DNA of 12,090 nt from an uncultured Selenomonadaceae bacterium. GTDB taxonomy: Bacteria > Bacillota > Negativicutes > Selenomonadales > Selenomonadaceae. Below are positions 1 through 5,500 of this stretch, piece after piece (positions within the stretch are counted from its first letter, which is position 1; each line of letters starts with the position of its first letter). Below the pieces are notes generated by a model that did no database searches, was not told the DNA's origin, and was given only the letters and a program-made list of their open reading frames with translations. The position numbers were made by a program, and so were the translations under genes. The stretch is taken from contig CAJODU010000087.1 of the NCBI GenBank assembly GCA_905233325.1, positions 1-12,090 of the forward strand, written 5' to 3'.

Positions 1-396
1 GTCTATCGAAATAAAAATTGCTCCATCATCTGACAACAGCCTTTTCAAAAGTTTGAGGCGCGGGTAAATCATACACAGCCATTTATCGTGTCTGCTTAAA
101 TCTTCCCCTTCTTTGCCGACCACTTCGCCAAGCCATTTTTTGATCTGCGGCGAGTTGACTTTATCGTTGTAAATCCAGCCCTCATTGCCGGTGTTGTACG
201 GCGGATCTATGTATATGCACTTGATACGCCCTTCATACTCAGGCAGCAACGATTTAAGTGCAAGCAAATTATCCCCGTGAATGATTTTATTTTCCGATTC
301 GCCGCCAAAATTATATTTGTGTTCCAAAACGTGGAAAGGAACAGCCGCAGCGTGATTTACAACCTTGTCCTTTCCAATCCAAGTAAGTTCGGGCAT
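1..396 (-). CDS. Site-specific DNA-methyltransferase, type III Mod-like, N-terminal part (cut by window edge)
   Basis: This is the first 132 residues of an adenine-specific (N6) DNA methyltransferase; the rest lies beyond position 1. The catalytic motif IV DPPYNTG is at residues 64-70 within IKCIYIDPPYNTGNEGW, and a HGDNLLAL segment precedes it at 40-47. Having DPPY near the N-terminus is typical of beta-class enzymes such as type III Mod subunits. The later GEDLSRHDKWLCM and YPRLKLL segments are also typical of that family. The ATG at 396 is chosen because GGAGGG lies 4 bases upstream and the protein begins MPELTWIGKDKV, a usual Mod start. It follows the protease gene by 15 bases and is probably co-transcribed with it. 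A near-copy of its first 16 codons lies at 1198-1245. Whether a Res subunit follows is not visible. Confidence 0.9.
   Translation of the reverse strand, partial: MPELTWIGKDKVVNHAAAVPFHVLEHKYNFGGESENKIIHGDNLLALKSLLPEYEGRIKCIYIDPPYNTGNEGWIYNDKVNSPQIKKWLGEVVGKEGEDLSRHDKWLCMIYPRLKLLKRLLSDDGAIFISID
349..396 (-). repeat. Direct repeat copy of the mod start (partner at 1198-1245)
   Basis: This 48-base segment is the first 16 codons of the partial methylase and aligns without gaps to 1198-1245, with 7 mismatches, some of them at third codon positions. The two copies lie in the same orientation and bracket the 89-residue gene and the retropepsin-like gene. The divergence argues against a very recent exact duplication and suits two homologous methylase alleles. 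Confidence 0.8.
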
Positions 397-411
397 AGTT
401 CCCTCCATTTT

Positions 412-873
412 TCAATTTTCATTAACAGCCGTACAAGCAACATACATTTTACCTTCTTTATCGTAGATAATAAGATTTTTTATGTTGGATTTATTATCGG
501 GAATGGCTATATTCAATTTGTGATGTACATTGTCAATCTCGTAAATCAAATCGTGAAACATCGGAGCAGAAAGAATCATTTGACACGGAAGGCTTAATTT
601 TTTTGCAACGATGTGCATTTCAGGAAAAATTAAATCTCCAAGTTGAAAATATTTCATTCGATAAAGATTTCCCGTTGTCTTTCCTCCAAATCCTCCAAAA
701 GAAATATTGGAATTTATTTTTACTCCACCAATTTTTTCAAGAAATATTTCATCAACAGTCCAAACAGGAAAATCTGCACCAGTATCGAGCAACGCTCTTA
801 TCTTAAAAAAATTCTCAAGATAAACAAACGGTTTATTAAAATTTTCAAGTAAATTCAAAGAAAATTGTTTCAT
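412..873 (-). CDS. Retropepsin-like (clan AA) aspartic protease family protein
   Basis: The protein has 153 residues. It carries the aspartic protease signature ALLDTGAD with the candidate catalytic aspartate at residue 30, a glycine-rich GGFGGK stretch at 60-65 that could be the flap, and QMILSAPMF at 98-106, which sits where retropepsins have the hydrophobic ILG-type motif. One DTGA copy fits a single lobe that dimerises, as in retropepsins; that is inference. No signal peptide or membrane segment is visible, so it is probably cytoplasmic. The gene starts 15 bases after the 89-residue gene upstream, with only a weak AAGGA ribosome site, so coupling is likely. It ends 15 bases before the methylase start. 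Base use is clearly more AT-rich than in holB or yaaR, suggesting acquired DNA. Substrate and role are unknown; a partner-processing or defence role is speculation. Confidence 0.75.
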   Translation of the reverse strand: MKQFSLNLLENFNKPFVYLENFFKIRALLDTGADFPVWTVDEIFLEKIGGVKINSNISFGGFGGKTTGNLYRMKYFQLGDLIFPEMHIVAKKLSLPCQMILSAPMFHDLIYEIDNVHHKLNIAIPDNKSNIKNLIIYDKEGKMYVACTAVNEN

Positions 874-888
874 TTCGATATATTTTCC

Positions 889-1158
889 TTAATTGTAATT
901 ATTTTCTGATGGTAAAAAAGTAAGACCGGAATTAAGATTACTCCATAATTCATCCGGAGTAGTATATTCGGCTTCAACATCTCCGACGGTTATCTGTCTG
1001 TCAAAAATTTTATCAATAGAATCATCAACATATTTGACGACGGCAGAAAGAATCTTTCCACCATCCCAATCAATAGAAGAAAGTCCAACCCATTTATGCG
1101 GATATTTTTTTACAATTTCAGTCCATGTCATTCGTTCATCAAAATCAATTTTTTCCAT
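889..1158 (-). CDS. Small protein of unknown function, partner of the retropepsin-like gene
   Basis: I do not recognise a named family. From the ATG at 1158 the protein has 89 residues. Motifs seen are TWTEIVKKYPHKWVGLSSIDW near residues 11-31, then AVVKYVDDS, and an acidic stretch VEAEYTTPDE at about 61-70. It looks like a small soluble alpha/beta protein without membrane segments or a signal peptide. An in-frame GTG lies 9 bases further upstream at 1167, but the GAGGTG ribosome site is spaced correctly for the ATG and not for the GTG. It is AT-rich like the next gene and separated from it by 15 bases, so the two probably form one unit. A TATAAT box lies just upstream. The protein could regulate, inhibit or be a substrate of the protease; nothing in the sequence decides this. 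Confidence 0.65.
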   Translation of the reverse strand: MEKIDFDERMTWTEIVKKYPHKWVGLSSIDWDGGKILSAVVKYVDDSIDKIFDRQITVGDVEAEYTTPDELWSNLNSGLTFLPSENNYN

Positions 1159-1175
1159 CACACTCACCTCACAAA

Positions 1176-1181
1176 ATTATA
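1176..1181 (-). promoter_or_regulatory. Possible -10 box for the two-gene protease cassette
   Basis: A perfect TATAAT on the minus strand lies 17 bases upstream of the ATG at 1158. No convincing -35 hexamer is found 16-18 bases further upstream, so this is a weak promoter call. The box overlaps the stop codon of the methylase remnant, so the junction itself may have created it. Confidence 0.35.
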
Positions 1182-1245
1182 TCAAAATAACATCGTCAGC
1201 GTGATCGATTACCTTGTCATTCCCAATCCAAGTAAGTTCGGGCAC
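1177..1245 (-). pseudogene. Remnant of a second methyltransferase (mod) 5' end, 22 codons
   Basis: Just below the holB stop a GTG at 1245 opens a 22-codon frame ending in TAA at 1177-1179. It begins VPELTWIGNDKVIDHADDV, which matches the start of the methylase at 396 (MPELTWIGKDKVVNHAAAV). At DNA level 41 of 48 positions agree between 1198-1245 and 349-396. Similarity stops abruptly after the GTT codon at 1189-1191, where AT-rich DNA leading into the two-gene cassette begins. A GAGG-containing ribosome site lies upstream. I read this as the decapitated start of a methylase gene that once followed holB. It could also be translated as a short leader peptide. Confidence 0.7.
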
Positions 1246-1256
1246 AATTCTCGCCT

Positions 1257-2255
1257 CTATTTCTGAATACTTTTTTTCAGCCTTATAAAAAAACTCTCTA
1301 TCAAGAGTTCGAGGTTTGCATTTGAATTTAGCCGCCTTTGTATCTCCGCCGTCTCATGCAGCATATCAAAGACAGCCGAATCTCTAAACTGTCCGTGCAG
1401 CTTGGAAAGTCTTTTTCTCAAGTCGCGGTTGTAGTAATAATGTTTCTCAATATCCACATTCACTATCAGCAAGTCCCGCAGAAACTTTTGCAAGTTGTTC
1501 GTCCACTCTCTGAAGTTTTCTTTCGGTTGAGTAGACAGACTCTGCCCCTTACTAAAAATATCCTCAATGCTTAACTTTGGCAGCGATTCCAAAAAATCCA
1601 GAGTGTCACTGCGAATCTGTAAGCCGTCATTTTCAGCAAGTTTGATAGCCTGCCCAAGACTGCCGTTGGAAATAACGGCGATCTCAGCCGCATTGTCAAT
1701 ATTCCGCAAATCCAGACCGCGTGCAATATCCGCCTCACTCAGACGCTCGAAATTTATTATCATACAACGCGAGCGAAGAGTCATCAAAAGTCTGCTCCTG
1801 TTTGAGGTAGTCAAAATGAACTTCGATAGACCGGACGGCTCCTCAATGGTTTTCAGCAGACAATTTTGAGCGGCACCATTCATCAGCTCGGCATCATCAA
1901 TGATAACCATTCGCAAGTCAGACATAACAGGCATCAAGGAGACTTCAGCCTGAAGAGCACGGACTTGGTCGATCTTGATCATGGGATTAGCCTTTGACCT
2001 GTCCGGCTCCATGTAGTAGTAGTCAGGGTGAGAGGCAGCCATAAAAGCACGGCAGGAAGGACAGTCACCGCAGGGCTTGTTGTCGCTCTCGCAGAGCAGA
2101 GACATCGCCGCAACTTTGGCAATCATCTTTTTGCCTATACCTGCAAGTCCCGAAAATATAACGGCGTTGGGGAATTGCCGCGATTTTATCATCTCGCGAA
2201 TCTGCCCAACTTTCTCCTCGTTGCCGAGAATATCAGACCAATTAAACCCTTCCAT
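1257..2255 (-). CDS. holB: DNA polymerase III subunit delta'
   Basis: This clamp-loader AAA+ subunit helps load the beta sliding clamp onto primed DNA. The 332 residues are normal for the family. A P-loop-like GLAGIGKK lies at residues 36-43 with Lys where Thr/Ser is usual. A zinc site is formed by Cys55, Cys62, Cys65 and Cys68 (CGDCPSC). A Walker B-like VIIDDAE lies at 118-124, LLKTIEEPSG at 133-142, and the SRC motif at 162-164. The C-terminal third is the helical oligomerisation region. The start lies 6 bases after the yaaR stop with no clear Shine-Dalgarno sequence, so translation is probably coupled to yaaR. In Bacillus holB follows yaaR and precedes yaaT (ricT); here ricT is absent downstream and a methylase remnant begins 11 bases after the stop. 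Confidence 0.95.
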   Translation of the reverse strand: MEGFNWSDILGNEEKVGQIREMIKSRQFPNAVIFSGLAGIGKKMIAKVAAMSLLCESDNKPCGDCPSCRAFMAASHPDYYYMEPDRSKANPMIKIDQVRALQAEVSLMPVMSDLRMVIIDDAELMNGAAQNCLLKTIEEPSGLSKFILTTSNRSRLLMTLRSRCMIINFERLSEADIARGLDLRNIDNAAEIAVISNGSLGQAIKLAENDGLQIRSDTLDFLESLPKLSIEDIFSKGQSLSTQPKENFREWTNNLQKFLRDLLIVNVDIEKHYYYNRDLRKRLSKLHGQFRDSAVFDMLHETAEIQRRLNSNANLELLIESFFIRLKKSIQK

Positions 2256-2261
2256 TTGAGG

Positions 2262-2717
2262 TTACATATAGAGATCGACAAGCATTCCGCGGATTGCGTC
2301 GTGGCTTGCGACAATATCAAGCTGTTCAGCGTGGCCGAGACGGATTTTCTCCGCCATCTCTTCCAGCTTTTCGTCAACTTTCCTGACAGTGGTGTAAGCC
2401 CTCTGTCTGCCCATACGATCCCAGCCGGCTTGAGAGTGCAGCTCATACATCAATGATACCGCCGTGCCGACGAAGTTTTTGATTAATGTGCGATATTCTT
2501 TAAGCTCATCGTAAGTTGGCGTTTTGGAGAGCTTGAGTGCCTGTTCATCAATCTTTTTGAGGAGCTCTTCCATCTGCTCACGAGAGATGCCCTCGTCCTG
2601 CTGATCGTGGAGTTCACTTTCAAACGTGGGGCCTTTTGAGTCAACTCGTGTGTGTTTATCGGTAAAAGGCTCAAACGCCGAACTTCTGGGCGTCGTCGTC
2701 ACCATTTTCACTGCCAT
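2262..2717 (-). CDS. yaaR: YaaR family protein (DUF327)
   Basis: The protein has 151 residues from the ATG at 2717, matching the family's usual size. After a variable N-terminus the body is mostly helical, with recognisable stretches such as ELLKKIDEQALKLSKTP, YRTLIKNFVGTAVSLMY and the conserved ending DAIRGMLVDLYM. The function is unknown; the family sits next to holB in many Bacillota, which I use as supporting context. An alternative GTG start at 2726 adds three residues; AGGTG is well placed for the ATG and AGGA for the GTG, so the start is uncertain by 9 bases. A strong extended -10 promoter lies upstream at 2761-2790, and holB follows after 6 bases. Confidence 0.88.
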   Translation of the reverse strand: MAVKMVTTTPRSSAFEPFTDKHTRVDSKGPTFESELHDQQDEGISREQMEELLKKIDEQALKLSKTPTYDELKEYRTLIKNFVGTAVSLMYELHSQAGWDRMGRQRAYTTVRKVDEKLEEMAEKIRLGHAEQLDIVASHDAIRGMLVDLYM

Positions 2718-2760
2718 ACAATGCACCTGCTTTCCTAGAATTCAATTTTCAATTAAAATT

Positions 2761-2790
2761 ATTATACCATTGAAAATACGAATAAGTCAA
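2761..2790 (-). promoter_or_regulatory. Sigma-A type promoter for yaaR-holB
   Basis: On the minus strand TTGACT (2785-2790) and a perfect TATAAT (2761-2766) are separated by 18 bases. A TG one base upstream of the -10 makes it an extended -10 promoter. Transcription should start near 2755, giving a short leader before the yaaR start. Confidence 0.75.
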
Positions 2791-2822
2791 ATTTTTCGGC
2801 AAGTCTTTAATATTTTGACTTA
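2783..2822. repeat. 9-bp inverted repeat linking two divergent -35 boxes
   Basis: TAAGTCAAA at 2783-2791 and TTTGACTTA at 2814-2822 are perfect inverted copies separated by 22 bases. Each arm contains the -35 hexamer of one of two divergent promoters. This may only reflect two similar -35 elements, or it could be an operator-like site bound by a dimeric regulator acting on both promoters. Confidence 0.6.
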
Positions 2823-2843
2823 TACTATTGACGGTGATATAAT
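2815..2843 (+). promoter_or_regulatory. Sigma-A type promoter for the aldo/keto reductase
   Basis: TTGACT (2815-2820) and TATAAT (2838-2843) have the ideal 17-base spacing. A TG before the -10 (TGATATAAT) makes it an extended -10. The expected start is near 2850, about 28 bases before the gene. A second TTGACG at 2828-2833 is too close to the -10 to serve it. Confidence 0.8.
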
Positions 2844-2877
2844 TAAAGTAGTGTATTGTATACAGGAGGTTTTTTTG

Positions 2878-4026
2878 ATGAGATACAGGAATCTTGGAAG
2901 CACGGGTCTCAAAGTCAGTGAGATTGGCATGGGCTGTGAGGGTTTCAGTGAGGAAAACTTCACAATGGCGAAGAAGTTGTTTGATGTTGCCGAGGCGGAA
3001 GGTGTCAACTATTTTGATCTCTACGCCTCTAACCCTGCGATTCGTTCTGCCGTTGGTGAGGCGATGAAGGGGCGTCGTGAGAAGTTCATTGCCCAGTCAC
3101 ATATCGGCTCAATTTGGCAGAATGGACAATACAAGCGTACTCGCAAGCTCGCTGAGGTTAAGGCGGGTTTTGAGGAATCATTAAAGCTCTTGCAGACTGA
3201 TTATATCGACATTGGCACCATTCACTACTGCGACGATCTCAAGGATTGGCAGACGATCGTCAACGGCGGCACGCTTGAATATGCTCGTCAGTTGAAGGCG
3301 GAGGGAATCATCAAACATATAGGTTTGAGTTCTCACAATCCTCTTGTCGCACTTGAGGCAGTCGAGAGCGGTGCCATTGAAGTCTTGATGTTCAGCGTCA
3401 ACCCCTGCTATGACTTGCAGCCGGCTAATGAAGATGTTGAGCAGCTCTGGGCACCGGAGAATTACAAAGGGCAGCTCACAAATATGGATCCCGATCGTCA
3501 GCGTCTCTATGAGACTTGCCAGCGTCTTGGAGTGGGGATCACCGTTATGAAATGTTTCGGCGGTGGAGATCTGCTTGACGCAAAGCTCTCACCGGCAGGT
3601 GCGGCTTTAACCGTCAATCAGTGCATACATTACGCCCTCAGCCGCCCTGCCGTCGCCGTTGTCCTTGCCGGTGCTCATTCTGTTGAGCAATTTAAAACGT
3701 CGATAGCCTACGAAAAGGCCACCGACGAAGAGAAAGATTATGCGCTTGCCTTTGCCTCATTCCCGAAGATCAACTGGAGCGGGCATTGTATGTATTGCAG
3801 CCATTGTGCACCTTGTCCGAAAAAGATTGACATTGCAACGGTTACTAAATTCCTCAATCTGACGATTGCTCAAAAGTCTGTTCCTGAGACAGTTCGCGAG
3901 CATTATGCAGCTTTGGATCATCACGCCGGCGAGTGTATGCAGTGCGGTGTCTGCGAGACTCGCTGTCCGTTCGGCGTTGAAATACGTCAAAATATGAAGA
4001 AGGCTCAAGAAGTTTTCGGTTACTGA
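2878..4026 (+). CDS. Aldo/keto reductase with C-terminal 4Fe-4S ferredoxin domain (COG1453-like)
   Basis: This 382-residue oxidoreductase has an AKR barrel over roughly residues 1-290 and a ferredoxin-like tail. The barrel begins MRYRNLGSTGLKVSEIGMG. Asp47 and Tyr49 occupy the usual catalytic Asp/Tyr positions (FDLYA) and His116 the catalytic His (IGTIHY). Where classic AKRs have the catalytic Lys, this protein reads IAQSHIGS with Ser/His. The tail has two four-Cys clusters: Cys304/307/310/313 (CMYCSHCAPCP) and Cys353/356/359/363 (CMQCGVCETRCP). The fold suggests electron transfer through Fe-S centres; the substrate is unknown. The ATG at 2878 is chosen because AGGAGGT lies at 2864-2870; the reading frame is open further upstream but overlaps the promoter and yaaR. 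It overlaps the convergent cvfB gene by 7 bases. Confidence 0.92.
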   Translation: MRYRNLGSTGLKVSEIGMGCEGFSEENFTMAKKLFDVAEAEGVNYFDLYASNPAIRSAVGEAMKGRREKFIAQSHIGSIWQNGQYKRTRKLAEVKAGFEESLKLLQTDYIDIGTIHYCDDLKDWQTIVNGGTLEYARQLKAEGIIKHIGLSSHNPLVALEAVESGAIEVLMFSVNPCYDLQPANEDVEQLWAPENYKGQLTNMDPDRQRLYETCQRLGVGITVMKCFGGGDLLDAKLSPAGAALTVNQCIHYALSRPAVAVVLAGAHSVEQFKTSIAYEKATDEEKDYALAFASFPKINWSGHCMYCSHCAPCPKKIDIATVTKFLNLTIAQKSVPETVREHYAALDHHAGECMQCGVCETRCPFGVEIRQNMKKAQEVFGY

Positions 4027-4877
4027 TTGAGTTTGAATATACCCTCGGCTTGGCTGACCTTATGCTCTTTGAAGAGGTGTCCGAGTGCACGCTTGAAGGC
4101 GGCCTTGCTGATGTGGAATTTTTTGTAAATATCCTCCGGCGGCAGCTTTTCACTGATAGTGCCGCCATTTTTTTGCAGATATTCCAATATTTTTTCCGAA
4201 TCGGTAATGAGTGCCTTTTCCTTCTGATCGCGGAGAGAGGCGTCAAGTCTGCCGTCCTCACGAATGAAAGTCACCCGTGCCGTCACGTCTTCACCGACCC
4301 TGTATTCTCGCGGCATTTCCTTCTTGGCAATGAAGACAATGTAACGCTCCTCACTCAGCATGAAGGCACCCGCGTCAATGATGTTGAAGATTCGGCCTTT
4401 GACATTATCGCCACGCTTGACGACCTCCGGCGAGGCAGGTTTTGAGGCTCGTCTCATCTCGTCGGAGACGCTCATAGTCATAGCCAGGCGGCCGGACTTG
4501 TCGGTGTAGAGTTTAGCCCAGACCGTGTCACCGACTTTGGGACGCCCTTTCATCTCTCTGAAAGGCATAAAGATTCCGCGCTCTGCTCCAACGTCAAGAA
4601 AGGCACCGTCCTCAGTGGTGTTGAGGACTTTAACCTGCGCGATCTGCCCTTCCTTCATCTGCGGAACACGCATACTCGCCGTCAACCTCTTCTTGGGGTC
4701 GTTGTACAGGAATACATCAACAATATCACCGACGTTGACTTCTGCCGTCTGCTGCGTCTTGTGGAGGAGTATATCATCAGAACTGCTGCCGGTTCCTGCA
4801 TCAAGGAAGGCACCCAGCTCGGACTTCCTCACCACCTTCAGCTTGACAACCGTCATCGGTTTTAATGCAACTGCCAT
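4020..4877 (-). CDS. cvfB: CvfB-like S1 RNA-binding protein
   Basis: The protein has 285 residues, normal for CvfB/YitL. It carries three S1-like OB-fold segments at about 6-70, 72-138 and 150-215, each with a GAFLDxG or GAFML core. A C-terminal winged-helix region at about 225-285 contains DIYKKFHISKAAFKRALGHL. CvfB family proteins bind RNA and affect virulence-gene expression in staphylococci; the role here is inferred to be RNA binding in the cytoplasm. The ATG at 4877 is preferred: GAGGG lies 8 bases upstream and the start is 4 bases after the rsfS stop, so the two are almost certainly one operon. A TTG at 4892 would overlap rsfS. The stop codon lies inside the end of the convergent reductase gene. 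Confidence 0.9.
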   Translation of the reverse strand: MAVALKPMTVVKLKVVRKSELGAFLDAGTGSSSDDILLHKTQQTAEVNVGDIVDVFLYNDPKKRLTASMRVPQMKEGQIAQVKVLNTTEDGAFLDVGAERGIFMPFREMKGRPKVGDTVWAKLYTDKSGRLAMTMSVSDEMRRASKPASPEVVKRGDNVKGRIFNIIDAGAFMLSEERYIVFIAKKEMPREYRVGEDVTARVTFIREDGRLDASLRDQKEKALITDSEKILEYLQKNGGTISEKLPPEDIYKKFHISKAAFKRALGHLFKEHKVSQAEGIFKLNQ

Positions 4878-4881
4878 AGTA

Positions 4882-5216
4882 TCAGCCCTCAAACCTCGTT
4901 ATTTCGGCACTGCTCCAGAGTTCCTCAAGGGCGTAGTATTCGCGATTCTCATCTCTGAAGATATGCGCCGCAACATCGCCATAATCAAGCAGAACCCACT
5001 CACCCTCGCGGTAACCCTCTTTGTGGTTGAAGTGAACACCCGCATTGTCAAGCTCTTCCTCAATGTTGTCGGCAATGGCCCTGACCTGCGTGGAAGTCGC
5101 GGCGGAACATATTACGAAATAATCAACCGAAGAGATCAAGCCATTGTGATGATGTCCTTCGCCTTTTTATCGTCGGCTGCCTTGCAAATTTTTTTTAAAA
5201 GTTCGTTAATATCCAA
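4882..5216 (-). pseudogene. rsfS: Ribosomal silencing factor RsfS, frameshifted by an apparent 10-base loss
   Basis: RsfS binds ribosomal protein L14 (uL14) and blocks subunit joining in starved cells. The 5' part starts at TTG 5216, with GGAGGA 7 bases upstream, and reads MDINELLKKICKAADD through KAKDIITM before a TGA at 5136-5138. The 3' part resumes in another frame as GLISSVDYFVICSA at 5142 and runs to 4882, including VRAIADNIEEEL, LLDYGDVAAHIF and the YYALEELW ending. By alignment to E. coli RsfS (DIIALDVQGKSS) exactly three residues (Asp-x-x) plus one base are missing at the junction. Restoring 10 bases gives a 114-residue protein, the usual length. If only an internal TTG at 5139 is used, an 85-residue N-truncated protein results, with no ribosome site. 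An assembly error is a real alternative. Confidence 0.8.
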
Positions 5217-5240
5217 AAATCATTCCTCCAATTTAAGTTA

Positions 5241-5276
5241 AGAGGGAATAGGGGGGATTCCCATTCTCTATTCTCT
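5241..5276. repeat. Short heptamer and G-run inverted repeat between kinase tail and rsfS
   Basis: ATTCTCT occurs twice in tandem (5263-5269, 5270-5276). Next to it GGGAAT (5244-5249) and ATTCCC (5257-5262) form a 6-bp stem around a loop containing six G. There is no T-run, so it is not a standard terminator. It fills the gap between the kinase tail fragment and rsfS. Confidence 0.5.
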
Positions 5277-5500
5277 ATCCTAATAAACGGTTAATCGTTT
5301 CCCAATCAAGTTTGGCGGCGGCGTCCTTGATTTGCTTGTACTTTTCGACTTCACTCTCCGGCAGACGATACTCACCGAGAGAGTTGAGGACGAATGTCAA
5401 GGTATCATAGTCGAACGAGGCGGAGACTTCCTTCATAGTCTCGTAGGCCTCAGCCAATTCAGAATCATCAATGAGCGGCTTGTTTTAATTGTCCTCCTCC
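5275..5500 (-). pseudogene. Detached C-terminal tail of the hybrid histidine kinase
   Basis: After the kinase's TGA at 5501-5503, coding continues in another frame: IAPLCKVEEEDN is read from about 5523 (overlapping the kinase end) to 5488, then a TAA at 5485-5487, then NKPLIDDSELAEAYE and onward in the same frame to a TAG at 5275-5277. The last 60 residues contain FDYDTLTFVLNSL, a YRLPESE segment and KLDWETINRLLG, which I recognise as the style of C-terminal extension found after HPt domains in large Clostridia/Negativicutes hybrid kinases. No ribosome site precedes a start in this frame, although a TTG at 5457 could nominally open it. Two lesions separate it from the kinase: a frameshifting deletion after PELLKLYR and the TAA. 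It is most likely not translated alone. Confidence 0.65.

Noticed and set aside
2626..2877. An 84-residue N-terminal extension of the aldo/keto reductase
   Set aside because: It would overlap yaaR and both promoters, while an ideal AGGAGGT and the family-typical MRYRNLG start occur at 2878.
4024..4026. Genome-wide recoding of TGA to a sense codon
   Set aside because: TGA ends several normal-length genes here (the reductase, ribE, rsfS, the protease), so it functions as a stop.
5136..5144. Programmed -1 frameshifting in rsfS
   Set aside because: No slippery heptamer is present, and a simple slip would still leave the protein three residues short in a conserved motif.
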